Positions 33,309 through 42,280 of a DNA stretch of 64,000 nucleotides are shown here, piece after piece; position 1 is the first letter of the stretch; every line of letters starts with the position of its first letter. This DNA comes from an uncultured Cohaesibacter sp. Its GTDB lineage: Bacteria > Pseudomonadota > Alphaproteobacteria > Rhizobiales > Cohaesibacteraceae. The notes beneath the pieces were generated by a model that was not told where the DNA came from, made no database searches, and worked only from the letters and a program-made list of their open reading frames with translations. The translations under genes and the position numbers were made by a program. The DNA is taken from contig NZ_OY759862.1 of the NCBI RefSeq assembly GCF_963662805.1, forward strand, positions 372,001 through 436,000, written 5' to 3'.

Positions 33309-34985
33309 TCAGGTCCAGCCGCCGCCATAGGTCTTATAGAAGATGTGCAGACCGATCTTGTCGAGGCGTTTCATGCTGCGGGCCCAGCGCGGTTTCACGT
33401 AGGTTGCGTGATAGTGCGTCGACGAGCCGATTTCCTTCAGCCAGACTTCCTCGTTGACCACCTCGTTGGCGATCTTCCAAGCCATGTCCCAGGACTTCTT
33501 GGACCGGACGCGATCAGGAATGCGGTCACAGGCGAAAGAGAACTGGCAGCGGTTGCGTTTGTGCTGGTTCTGATAGACCACACCGCAAATGCTGTCGGGA
33601 TAGGTCGGGTTCTTCACCCGGTTGATGACCACCTGAGCCACGGCGATCTGTCCCTTTTCAGGTTCTGAGCGGCTCTCGAAATAGATCGCATTGGCAAGGC
33701 AGGTTTTCTGCTTCTTGGTGTAGGACGATTTCGGGATCTTGTTGGTGATCCAGGCATGTTCGCCGCGTGCGTCGATCTTGGCCTTCTTAGGCGAGCCGAA
33801 ACCGAACCAGCGGGCAAAGCGGGAGCGTTTCTTGGGCTCCTTGTCTTCACCCGTTCCTGTGGTCAGGGACGCAAGCTTGAGCTCTGCACTACGGGCAGCC
33901 TTGCTCTTGGCTAGGGTGAGACCCTCATCGGCAGTGTCTGTGACTTCGGCGGCTTCCGGGTTGCTGTTTTTGGACAGGTCTTCAAGGCTGGCAACTAGTG
34001 GAGACACGTCTAGTGGTTTGCTCACTTCTTCGGTCGCGGCTGTGGCCACTGCTTCGCTGGCCATCGGCGCACGAGCCCGTGGTAAGGCACTGATGGCGGC
34101 GATGAGCTTTGGTGCTCCCTCGGCGTCCAGCTCCTTGTTGATCTGCTCGACCGCACCGAGCACAGTGATCTGATTGTCTTCGCTGATCTGCCCGGTGCGT
34201 TGTTCCGTCAGGATGGCCTCGAACGGAGCCTCAAGACCTTCAGCCGAATTGGGCGCATAGGCGAGGGCGGTGGATCCGGTGACAACACCATCGACCTGTT
34301 CCGCGCCGTCGACCGTCGCTGGCTGCTGGTCATTCTGTGCCATCATCACCGCCGGAGCTTCGATCGGCTCAGGCAACAGGAACTTGGAGGCATCCGCCAT
34401 GACCATGTTCAGATCGTCTGACGGGGCAAAGGCCTGTTTCGGCAACTCATCATGGGTCCGGTCTTCAAACGGTCCGCCCATGGCCCAGACCGATCCAGAC
34501 CAGTTGAGCGCGATGGCCTTGCGGCCATGATCCACTTTGAACGGCTCCCAGCCCCAGCCAAGGCGTCTGTCGCCCTTCTTGGTGCGGGAGACTTCGATGC
34601 CATCGCTGAGCTCGGACAGGGTGCGCGTCGTCAGCGCAAGGGCTGCTTCGGGAACCTTGGTCTCGTCGGTCTCGGCAATGCGAATGTAGGCTCCTTCGCT
34701 CAGCCTGGCAGGCTTGAACGAGGAGAGCGGAAACGCCACGGATGATTTGGTAAAACTCTGCTCTTCGTCTTTGACCGCAAGGATATCCTTTTCGGTCCCT
34801 CGAAACTGAAGCAGGTTCCCGGCAAAGACTTCCTTGGCCCAGGCCTGCTGTCTCAGTGCGGCAATTGACTTGCCACTCGCGTCAGACTCTTCCAGCGATT
34901 GTGTGAGGGTAAGGACCAAACCCGAGCCGAGAAGAATTCGAGCGGTCAGACCAAGGCTATTCTTGCCAAGCTTGGTTTTGGACAT
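33309..34985 (-). CDS. Cell-wall hydrolase, SleB family (Hydrolase_2), membrane-anchored
   Basis: A 558-aa protein with an N-terminal signal-anchor ('TARILLGSGLVLTLTQS'), a long low-complexity Ala/Glu/Ser-rich middle part, and a C-terminal SleB-type domain. The domain has the catalytic Glu context 'ANAIYFESRSEPEKGQIAVAQV' and 'NRVKNPTYPDSICGVVYQN', followed by 'CQFSFACDRIPD' with two cysteines. SleB-like enzymes are lytic transglycosylases first known from spore germination; alphaproteobacterial homologues act in growth or division. The start at 34985 follows a GGTGGCAGA element. Confidence 0.88.
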   Translation of the reverse strand: MSKTKLGKNSLGLTARILLGSGLVLTLTQSLEESDASGKSIAALRQQAWAKEVFAGNLLQFRGTEKDILAVKDEEQSFTKSSVAFPLSSFKPARLSEGAYIRIAETDETKVPEAALALTTRTLSELSDGIEVSRTKKGDRRLGWGWEPFKVDHGRKAIALNWSGSVWAMGGPFEDRTHDELPKQAFAPSDDLNMVMADASKFLLPEPIEAPAVMMAQNDQQPATVDGAEQVDGVVTGSTALAYAPNSAEGLEAPFEAILTEQRTGQISEDNQITVLGAVEQINKELDAEGAPKLIAAISALPRARAPMASEAVATAATEEVSKPLDVSPLVASLEDLSKNSNPEAAEVTDTADEGLTLAKSKAARSAELKLASLTTGTGEDKEPKKRSRFARWFGFGSPKKAKIDARGEHAWITNKIPKSSYTKKQKTCLANAIYFESRSEPEKGQIAVAQVVINRVKNPTYPDSICGVVYQNQHKRNRCQFSFACDRIPDRVRSKKSWDMAWKIANEVVNEEVWLKEIGSSTHYHATYVKPRWARSMKRLDKIGLHIFYKTYGGGWT

Positions 34986-35867
34986 TCTGCCACCAACCTG
35001 TACTACGCAATACAACACTCGTACGCCCCTCAATTCTCGTTGGGCGCAGTTTCGCCGTTAAATACGGCACTCTGAAAGTGATAATGCGACATTAACCTTG
35101 AAAGACTGTTAACGAGATCGTCTTTCATGAGGGTTTTCTTTTAAAACTTGATTAAGGCGACCGGGTGGCAGCAGAAAGAGACCTATGAGGGTAAGACTTC
35201 GCCCTCTCCTGACGGTGGCTTTACCGCTGGTCATTTGCCCCTTGGGTCTTCACATCTGCGATCGGGAAAGGCACTCGTGAGAGGCTAGAATGGACCATGC
35301 AGAATGCGACTGTCGCACGGGACGGGATTGCCGTGGCGAACAGGATAGGGGCATTGAAAGGGGGGGGCCGTGAGCGATGCTTGCGAGCATTGGTGCCAAA
35401 GCGAGACGCTCAAAATGAAAAAGCCCGAACCCGGAGAAACCAGGTTCGGGCAAGTGAAGCTTGTTTACAAACCCATCCATTCGAGATCAAACCAGCAAAG
35501 AACTCGAATGTTGTGGCAGATTTCAGAACAGTCCCCGCAGATTGTCTGTAGACACCTAGAGCCAAATCAGGTGACATGCCCGGGCGTGCTCACAAGCTCA
35601 TACAAATCTAGCGCGAAATTGCGAGCAAATCACCCCCAAAAATTTGGACTCCTGCCCAAAATAGTACCAAAAGCTTATAGGTACATTCTTCGCAATGCAT
35701 GCGAGTGATCTGACTATTAGCACAAAACTATTGTTTTTGATCGATAAATTGCGAATTCCCGCAAAATGGGATCTTTCAAAACTTCATGTAAAGATGTTAA
35801 AAAACATGAGGTTTTAACGATACGAAGCGGGAAATAACCTGTGTATTAGTTGATGTTTTTGTTCAAC
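34986..35867. other. Long intergenic region with an orphan terminator
   Basis: About 880 bp without a supported gene. The part from 35560 to 35867 is notably AT-rich. A strong minus-strand terminator at 35418-35451 lies 415 bp beyond the end of meaB, with no gene between. A palindromic element TTGCG-N6-CGCAA is at 35749-35764. Upstream of the cell-wall hydrolase gene, TTAACC and GTTAAC elements (about 35093-35113) resemble CtrA half-sites but with wrong spacing. Confidence 0.5.
35418..35451 (-). terminator. Orphan Rho-independent terminator
   Basis: A perfect 9-bp stem (GCCCGAACC, 35423-35431, with GGTTCGGGC, 35443-35451) is followed on the minus strand by five T. The nearest upstream minus-strand gene, meaB, ends 415 bp away, suggesting either a long 3' UTR or an unannotated short transcript. 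Confidence 0.75.
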
Positions 35868-36833
35868 TTATTTGGTTTTCTCTCCGGTTGCAGACAAACG
35901 TTCAACCAGATCCAAATGCACTTTTCGCTCTGCTTCGAACAATCCGGGGCAATCGTTGTCACTGGAATCAATTCTGGCATGCTTAAGACCGAATTCACCA
36001 AATTTGCGTCTGATCCTGTCTTTCATCCACAACAGCGCCTGTTGCTTCCGTTGCGTGAGGAGACGCCCACTTTCGACGAGAATCTGGTAATGGTCTTCCA
36101 CCGCTTCCGCTAGGTCCTTGAGGCCTGAGCCCTCCTGTGCCGAGGCGAGGAGGACCGGCACGGACCAGTCACTCTGCTTGCGCATCGCAAGGGACAGAGC
36201 ACCCTCGACATCGGCCTTGGCCCGACGCGCCGGAGCGCCCATGTCAGATTTGGTGACGACAACGATATCGGGCAGTTCCATCACACCCGCCTTCATGAAT
36301 TGCAGGCTGTCGCCAGATCCGGGCTGGATGCAAAGCACGATACTGTCCGCAGCAAAGGCGATATCGGCCTCTGATTGACCGATGCCGACACTTTCCACCA
36401 GCACCCGATCAAACAGAGCACGCATCAGGATGATCGCCGCCAACGCTTCGTGAGAGAGCCCGCCGAGGCGGTCTCGTGCCGCCATCGAGCGCACGAACAC
36501 ATTCTGATCGGTGGGGTCGGTGTCAAGGCGGGTTCGGTCACCCAACAATGCGCCTGACGAAATCTGCGACGAGGGATCGACTGCAACGACACCGACGCTT
36601 TTGCCTTCCCCACGCCAGTGGCGAATGAGAGCGTTGGTCAGGGTCGATTTGCCAACCCCCGGAGGTCCGGTGAGCCCCACCACATGGGCTCGGGCCCTCT
36701 CTGCGGCCTCATCGAGCAGCTGCGCGACTTCCCTCGTGCCGTCCCTCGCTTCGATATCGCTCAGCGCCCGGGCGATGGCGCGCTTGCCACCAGTCGCGAT
36801 GGCTTCAAAGGAGAGGGGAGATGGCTCGGGCAT
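35868..36833 (-). CDS. meaB: Methylmalonyl-CoA mutase-associated GTPase MeaB
   Basis: A 321-aa G3E-family P-loop GTPase (ArgK/MeaB). Walker A is 'GLTGPPGVGKSTL', followed by the family-specific 'AVDPSSQISSGALLGDRTRL', the 'ESVGIGQSE' segment and 'VTKSDMGAP' (N/TKxD-like base recognition). MeaB protects and loads adenosylcobalamin onto methylmalonyl-CoA mutase. No mutase genes are present in the window, so the partner lies elsewhere. The ATG at 36833 is taken because it gives the normal family length; the longest frame reaches 36884. Confidence 0.92.
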   Translation of the reverse strand: MPEPSPLSFEAIATGGKRAIARALSDIEARDGTREVAQLLDEAAERARAHVVGLTGPPGVGKSTLTNALIRHWRGEGKSVGVVAVDPSSQISSGALLGDRTRLDTDPTDQNVFVRSMAARDRLGGLSHEALAAIILMRALFDRVLVESVGIGQSEADIAFAADSIVLCIQPGSGDSLQFMKAGVMELPDIVVVTKSDMGAPARRAKADVEGALSLAMRKQSDWSVPVLLASAQEGSGLKDLAEAVEDHYQILVESGRLLTQRKQQALLWMKDRIRRKFGEFGLKHARIDSSDNDCPGLFEAERKVHLDLVERLSATGEKTK

Positions 36834-36946
36834 TGGCAAGGGCACGTTCCATGAAGGTCGGGAGTGGCTGACTATTCCCCGCATATCACAGCATCCGGGA
36901 AAGGCTTAACCGACGAAAGAACGAGACGTGACCAAAGACTAAGAGA

Positions 36947-37579
36947 TCAGGGGAGAAAGCCGCGAGCGGCCTGCCAGACCATCCAGCCCCCCCACACCAT
37001 CAACAGACCACCTGAGGCAAAATCGATGATCCGCATGATGAGGTCCGAGATCAGCCCGCGAATGAGTGCGGTCATGGTGACCAGAAACAGCCACCAGACC
37101 GCCGAGCCGCAAAAGACACCGAAGACCAGCCAATAGGCTGCATCCGGACCAGCTTCCGCGCCTTTTGACAGCCCTGAAATCATGCCAACGAAAGAAAGGA
37201 TTGTTGCCGGATTGGCGAGTGTCAGTAGAAAAGTCGTGCCATAAGCCTTCAAGGGCGCATGGCTCGGCGGTGCCTTGGCCGGGTCATGGGGCTGATCGCT
37301 GAGCCCACGCCGAAAGGTCGAAAGGCCGAGATAGAGGATCAACAGGCCGCCGAACAGCCGCATCTCGTCGCCATGGCTGACAAGCAGGCCGGAAATGGCA
37401 AGGCCTGTCGCGGCAACAAGGCCATAAAGGCCATCAGCGGTGGCTGCACCCATACCGGTCGCGAGACCGACAATCCGCCCTTCTCGCAAGGTGCGCCGGA
37501 TGCACAAAAGTCCGATCGGGCCAACAGGAGCCGCGACAGCCAATCCGACCAGTGCGCCTTGAAGAAATGTGCTCGCCAT
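36947..37579 (-). CDS. LysE-family amino acid exporter
   Basis: A 210-aa inner-membrane protein with six predicted transmembrane helices. The N-terminal 'FLQGALVGLAVAAPVGPIGLLCIRRTLREG' region (shown in the 'APVGPIGLLCIRR' motif) and 'LTLANPATILSFVGM' in helix 4 are family hallmarks of LysE/RhtB exporters. Substrate is unknown. The ATG at 37579 has a GGATGG ribosome-binding site; a longer frame to 37639 is unlikely. It lies upstream of meaB on the same strand, 113 bp apart. Confidence 0.9.
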   Translation of the reverse strand: MASTFLQGALVGLAVAAPVGPIGLLCIRRTLREGRIVGLATGMGAATADGLYGLVAATGLAISGLLVSHGDEMRLFGGLLILYLGLSTFRRGLSDQPHDPAKAPPSHAPLKAYGTTFLLTLANPATILSFVGMISGLSKGAEAGPDAAYWLVFGVFCGSAVWWLFLVTMTALIRGLISDLIMRIIDFASGGLLMVWGGWMVWQAARGFLP

Positions 37580-37807
37580 AGATTTTCCATCCGTTGCAAC
37601 CCAAGGTCGCAATATATCCGGAAAATTGAATGAAGACAATATTTCTTGCGATAGGACGAGGTCTTGAAAGTCAAAAATGCGGATTTATTGAAAATGTCAG
37701 GAATATTTGCGGAATATGGAAAAATTTCCGCAAATTTTCCCGCGTCAGAAAGCGCTGCTTTGTACAAAAGTCCGCCACGTCACCAGCAATGAGGCGACAT
37801 GCGGTGC

Positions 37808-40492
37808 TTACCGACTGCGATTGTGCCGTCTGACAGACGCCTGTGCCGCCGCGAGGCGGGCGATGGGGACGCGGAAGGGCGAGCAGGAGATATAGTCGAG
37901 GCCGATTCGTTCGCAGAAATCGATCGAGGCCGGATCCCCGCCATGCTCACCACAGATGCCCAGCTCCAGATCGGGCCGTGCAAAGCGGCCACGTTCGACC
38001 GCGATTTCCATCATCTCGCCGACCCCGTCCACGTCGATGGAAATAAACGGGTCCTGCTCGATCACCCCGGCCCTTAGATAATCCGAAAGATAGCGTGCCG
38101 CGTCATCCCGACTGATGCCATAGGTGGTCTGGGTCAGGTCGTTGGTGCCGAACGAGAAAAACTCTGCCTCTTCGGCGATCTTGCGTGCCTGAAGGGCGGC
38201 CCTCGGTAGTTCGATCATGGTGCCGACCTTGTAGGGGATGGTGCGCCCGGCATCCTTCATCACGGTCGCTGCAGTCGTGTCGATACGCGCCTTGACGAAT
38301 TCCAGTTCGGTTCGGATCGAGACCAGAGGCACCATGATTTCGGGCTGCACCGGCTTGCCGGTCTTGGCTGCGGCATCAAGGGCAGCCTCGAAAATGGCCC
38401 GGGTCTGCATTTCCACCATCTCGGGGTAGGAAATGGCCAGACGACAGCCCCTGTGCCCGAGCATCGGGTTGAACTCGTGCATGGTGTGGATGCGGCTGAA
38501 CAGCTGCTTTTCCGGAACCCCGAGCTTCTCGGCAACCAGCTTGATGTCGCCGGTCTCGGACGGCAGGAATTCATGCAGGGGCGGGTCGAGCAGGCGAATG
38601 ATCACGGGAAGCCCCGCCATGATCTCGAACAGGTCGATGAAGTCGGCCCGCTGCATCGGCAACAGTTTGTCGAGGGCCTGTTTGCGATCTTCAGCAGAGT
38701 TGGCGATGATCATCTCGCGAATGGTCGAGATACGCTCTTCATGGAAGAACATATGCTCGGTGCGGCACAGCCCGATGCCTTCGGCACCGAAATCGCGGGC
38801 GGACTTGGCGTCCTGCGGCGTATCGGCGTTGCAGCGCACCTTCATCCGGCGGATGCCATCGACCCAGTCCATCAACTGGTTGAATTCCTCGGTCAGCTCC
38901 GGCTTCTGCATCGGCACTTCGCCGTCGATAACCTCTCCGGTGCCGCCATCAATCGTAACAAGATCGCCCTTGCGCATCACCGCGGTGCCCACCGTCAGCG
39001 TTTCCTGCTCATAATCGATCCGGATCATGCCCGCACCGGAGACGCAGGGAATGCCCATGCCACGTGCAACCACCGCCGCGTGGCTGGTCATGCCACCGCG
39101 AGCGGTCAGAATCCCTTGGGCCACATGCATGCCGTGAATGTCTTCAGGGCTCGTCTCGATGCGGGCCAGAATGACATGCTTGCCCTGATTGGCGAAATAT
39201 TCCGCGTCCTTGGGCTCAAACACCAGATGCCCGGCTGCTGCACCGGGGGAGGCGGCAAGGCCTCGCGCCAGAATGTTGCGTTTGGCCGCCTCATCGATGG
39301 TGGGATGCAGCATGTGATCAAGCGAGCGCGGATCGACGCGCATCACGGCTTCTTCGCGAGTGATCAGCCCCTCGTTGGCCAGATCCACCGCGATCCGCAA
39401 AGCGGCCTTGTGCGTGCGCCGACCGGTCCGGGTCTGCAGCATCCACAAACGCCCGCCCTCGATGGTGAATTCCAGTTCCAGCATGTCGCGATAGTGATGT
39501 TCCAACTGGTCGCAAATCTTCAGGAACTGGGCAAACTGTTCGGGCATCAGCTCTTCAAGGCTGGGCTCGTCGCCACCATTCTCGAGCCGCGCGCGACAGG
39601 TCAGGTCGAGTGCCGCCCGATTGCCGGCGAGCACGTCCTCTCCCTGAGCATTGAGCAGGAATTCACCGCAAAGCCGTTTGGCGCCTGTGGTCGGATTGCG
39701 CGTATGGGCAACGGCCGTTGCCGAGGTTTCGCCGAGGTTGCCGAACACCATGGCCTGCACATTGACCGCCGTGCCCCAGTCTTCGGGAATGTCATGAAGG
39801 CGCCGATAGGTGATCGCCCGCGCACTGATCCACGACGAGAAGGTGGCACCGATCGCGCCCCACAGCTGGGCATGGACATCCTGCGGGAAGGGCTCGTCGA
39901 GTTCGTCCTCGATCAGCGCCTTGTATTTTTCGATGATGCTCTTCCAGTCGTCAGCTTCAAGGTCGGTGTCGAGCATGAAGCCCTGTTCGTCCTTGATTTG
40001 CTCGAGGATATCCTCGAACTCGTTCTGGTCGATGCCGAGCACCACGTCGCCATACATCTGGATGAAGCGGCGGTAGCTGTCATAGGCAAAGCGAGCGTTG
40101 CCGGTCTCCTGCGCCAGACCCTCGACGGTCTCGTCATTCAGGCCCAGGTTGAGAATGGCTTCCATCATGCCCGGCATGGTCTTGCGCGCGCCAGCGCGAA
40201 TGGACAGAAGCAGGGGCTTCTTGACACTGCCAAAGGCACGGCCCGTCAGAGCGCCGATACGGGTGAGGGCTTCGCCGATCTGATCCGTGAGGCCATCGGG
40301 ATAGCTGTGGTCCTCAGCCAGATAGCGTCGGCAGAGATCGGTTGTCATAGTAAAACCGGGAGGGACAGGCAGGCCGAGATTGCTCATTTCAGCCAGATTG
40401 GCACCCTTGCCACCCAGCAGGCTGCGCATTTCCGCACTGCCGTCAGCGCGTCCGCCGCCAAAGCTGTAGACCCATTTGGTCATCTGGCTCAT
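37808..40492 (-). CDS. ppdK: Pyruvate phosphate dikinase
   Basis: An 894-aa enzyme interconverting pyruvate, ATP and phosphate with phosphoenolpyruvate, AMP and pyrophosphate. The N-terminal ATP-grasp domain begins 'MSQMTKWVYSFGGG' with 'LLGGKGANLAEMSNLGLPVPPGF' (in part) as signature. The swivelling phosphohistidine domain has the catalytic His in 'GGMTSHAAVVARGMGIPCVSG', and the C-terminal PEP-binding barrel has 'GTNDLTQTTYG' and 'ICGEHGGDP'. Length and motifs match the plant/alphaproteobacterial form. The ATG at 40492 has a GAGG element; an internal ATG at 40483 is possible. It is transcribed alone. Confidence 0.97.
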   Translation of the reverse strand: MSQMTKWVYSFGGGRADGSAEMRSLLGGKGANLAEMSNLGLPVPPGFTMTTDLCRRYLAEDHSYPDGLTDQIGEALTRIGALTGRAFGSVKKPLLLSIRAGARKTMPGMMEAILNLGLNDETVEGLAQETGNARFAYDSYRRFIQMYGDVVLGIDQNEFEDILEQIKDEQGFMLDTDLEADDWKSIIEKYKALIEDELDEPFPQDVHAQLWGAIGATFSSWISARAITYRRLHDIPEDWGTAVNVQAMVFGNLGETSATAVAHTRNPTTGAKRLCGEFLLNAQGEDVLAGNRAALDLTCRARLENGGDEPSLEELMPEQFAQFLKICDQLEHHYRDMLELEFTIEGGRLWMLQTRTGRRTHKAALRIAVDLANEGLITREEAVMRVDPRSLDHMLHPTIDEAAKRNILARGLAASPGAAAGHLVFEPKDAEYFANQGKHVILARIETSPEDIHGMHVAQGILTARGGMTSHAAVVARGMGIPCVSGAGMIRIDYEQETLTVGTAVMRKGDLVTIDGGTGEVIDGEVPMQKPELTEEFNQLMDWVDGIRRMKVRCNADTPQDAKSARDFGAEGIGLCRTEHMFFHEERISTIREMIIANSAEDRKQALDKLLPMQRADFIDLFEIMAGLPVIIRLLDPPLHEFLPSETGDIKLVAEKLGVPEKQLFSRIHTMHEFNPMLGHRGCRLAISYPEMVEMQTRAIFEAALDAAAKTGKPVQPEIMVPLVSIRTELEFVKARIDTTAATVMKDAGRTIPYKVGTMIELPRAALQARKIAEEAEFFSFGTNDLTQTTYGISRDDAARYLSDYLRAGVIEQDPFISIDVDGVGEMMEIAVERGRFARPDLELGICGEHGGDPASIDFCERIGLDYISCSPFRVPIARLAAAQASVRRHNRSR

Positions 40493-40956
40493 GCCACAAT
40501 CCTCTCTTCACCCGAGACTTGTGAACCTGTTCGAACCATAGATCAAGAACCAAGCGCTCGTTACCCGATTATTCTGTTCTTTCGGGCGCCCAGCAGGCGC
40601 TCGGCAGCGCATAGCAGACATGCGATCGGAACGGAAGTGTCAAATATAGAGGGATCAATGCTGCGACGCAACAACAGGCAGGCGAAATCCCCGAAGAACC
40701 AAGGCTTTTACGCTTGAAGAAAGGCGGCTTGGTCAGCACCGGGCGCTCGGTGCAGGCGCGAAGGCCGCGTCAATTTGTCTTTGCAGCATGGGCAGGTCCA
40801 CGCGCTCCCTTGCGCCTCTAGAGGCTTCGGTTGGTCTCATGTCATGCCCCTGTCATCATAAGTCGATAGATGTCGACTTACTCCTTATTGCGCTTCTCAC
40901 CTCTTCTTGAGGTCGCGACGAAGCCGTCTTGCCGTTTTCGATCAGTGTTGCGACAG
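40493..40956. other. Divergent region between ppdK and arsR
   Basis: About 460 bp with the ppdK promoter on one side and the arsR promoter/operator on the other. The only strong symmetry is the inverted repeat at 40860-40879. A longer arsR frame beginning at 40870 would start inside this repeat, which argues for the start at 40957. No RNA gene is seen. Confidence 0.5.
40860..40879. promoter_or_regulatory. Candidate ArsR operator
   Basis: AAGTCGA and TCGACTT form a perfect 7-bp inverted repeat with a 6-bp spacer about 80 bp upstream of the arsR start. Its position fits autorepression, as is usual for ArsR-family regulators. Confidence 0.5.
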
Positions 40957-41337
40957 ATGCCCAGCGAACTTTCAAAAATCGAACCGCGCCCGGACTGGTT
41001 TGCAAAGTCTGCAGATCGTGCGGGGAGTGCAGCCAGCCTTCAGCCCGTTGCCTTGCAGTGCCTCGCAGCTCTCTCCCAGTCGACCCGGCTTGAGGCCTTC
41101 CGCCTGCTTGCGTCTGCCGGGGCTGACGGGATGGGCGCAGGCACCATCGCCAAGATCCTTGAGACCCGCCACAACACGCTGTCGACCCATCTCAGCATTC
41201 TGCAGCAGTCCGGTCTGATCACCTCGGAACGCAATGGCCGCAACGTCACCTATTTTGCAACACCGGGTGGACTGGACGCCCTGTTGCTTTTCCTTGATCG
41301 AGACTGCCGGGGGATGATGCCGTCTGGCGAGCAATAG
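40957..41337 (+). CDS. ArsR-family winged-helix transcriptional regulator
   Basis: A 126-aa ArsR/SmtB-family regulator. The fold begins at 'ALQCLAALSQSTRLEAFRLL' and the recognition helix is 'HNTLSTHLSILQQSGLI', followed by the wing 'SERNGRNVTYFAT'. The classic metalloid-binding ELCVCDL motif in the recognition helix is absent; the only cysteines are in 'LQCLAAL' and 'DRDCRG', so the ligand could be arsenite by another site or something else. The start at 40957 is chosen because the longer frame begins within an inverted repeat that is probably its operator. It is followed by an ArsC-like gene. Confidence 0.85.
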   Translation: MPSELSKIEPRPDWFAKSADRAGSAASLQPVALQCLAALSQSTRLEAFRLLASAGADGMGAGTIAKILETRHNTLSTHLSILQQSGLITSERNGRNVTYFATPGGLDALLLFLDRDCRGMMPSGEQ

Positions 41338-41338
41338 A

Positions 41339-41354
41339 GGAAATTGCAATTTCC
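41339..41354. promoter_or_regulatory. Perfect 16-bp palindrome between arsR and arsC
   Basis: GGAAATTGCAATTTCC is a perfect palindrome starting one base after the arsR stop codon. It may be an operator for arsC, which starts 138 bp downstream. It has no T-run and a palindrome without loop makes a poor terminator. Confidence 0.5.
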
Positions 41355-41491
41355 TTGCGAAAAATTGTGCCGTAAAGGTGCAAGAATCGATTGTGTATCC
41401 TAAATATTCACGATACGGAGAGTTTTAACAGGCATTCCTTGCGCAGCTCCACCCCCGAGAGAGCGTGCTGCAGGTGAACTGGGAGGTTTGA

Positions 41492-42004
41492 ATGCAAAAT
41501 GTCCTTTTCCTTTGCTCAGGAAATTCCGCTCGATCTCTGCTCGCCGAGGCCTTGTTGGCCCGCGAGGGCGAGGGGCGTTTCAGAGCCTATTCTGCCGGCA
41601 TCGAACCGCGCGAGATTCCCAATCCCTGGGCCCTGCAATTGCTTGAGCGCGAAGGCTTCGATATCGGAACCTTTCGCTGCAAGACATGGAAGGAATTCAA
41701 CACACCCTTCGCACCCAAGATGGACCAGATCATCACGATTTGCGAAAAAGCGCCCGAAGATCTGAGTTCCAGCTGGCCCGGTAATCCCGTTACCGCTCAA
41801 TGGACCATCCCGGATCCCGCTGCCGAAGTGGGGGATGACAAGGAAATGCAGCTGGCATTTGAAGAAGTCTATAATCAGATTGCCGATCAGGTTCAGCGCC
41901 TTGTCTCACTACCTCTGGAAGAGATGGACAAGGACGAGTGCGAAGCAGCCCTGTCCGAACTCTCCCAGCCATCCGGGCGGGCAAAAAAAGTGGCTGGGCG
42001 CTGA
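41492..42004 (+). CDS. Arsenate reductase-like low-molecular-weight phosphatase (ArsC family)
   Basis: A 170-aa LMW-PTP fold protein. The P-loop C-x5-R is 'FLCSGNSARSLLAEALL' (Cys8), and the 'AYSAGIEPREIPNPWAL' and 'QWTIPDPAAEVGDD' blocks match the thioredoxin-linked ArsC group. The second redox cysteine is present ('ITICEKAPED'), but the third, usually Val-Cys-Pro before the Trp-Pro-Gly, is replaced by Ser ('LSSSWPGNP'). Arsenate reduction in this class needs three cysteines, so the enzyme may use another thiol or act as a phosphatase. No arsenite pump gene is nearby. Confidence 0.85.
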   Translation: MQNVLFLCSGNSARSLLAEALLAREGEGRFRAYSAGIEPREIPNPWALQLLEREGFDIGTFRCKTWKEFNTPFAPKMDQIITICEKAPEDLSSSWPGNPVTAQWTIPDPAAEVGDDKEMQLAFEEVYNQIADQVQRLVSLPLEEMDKDECEAALSELSQPSGRAKKVAGR

Positions 42005-42280
42005 TACCAACCTCGTCTCCTGCACTATTGCCCGTGTCGCCGTCAGTCCCTCTGATTTCATGCATGGCAGGATGCAGGCAGGCCTGGCATCAAAGAACCA
42101 TCCGCGCATGCCGCGACAATTTGCCTTATACTCACCAGAGGCAAGGTAGTTTTACGTAGAAATTCACTTTGAGATATTCTTTTCGAGAAATTCTTTCGTC
42201 ATTTTCTACGGCTCACCGCGAGTCTGATCGCCCTCGGTCAATGAACCGGGGGCATAAGCAAGCCCTTCATGGAGGCGCCA

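Noticed and set aside
35402..35577. 56-codon minus-strand frame starting at 35577 and ending in the orphan terminator
   Set aside because: It reads through the terminator stem and has no ribosome-binding site or family features.
38453..40717. 754-codon frame antisense to ppdK
   Set aside because: Long antisense frames are expected in GC-rich coding DNA; ppdK on the other strand is certain.
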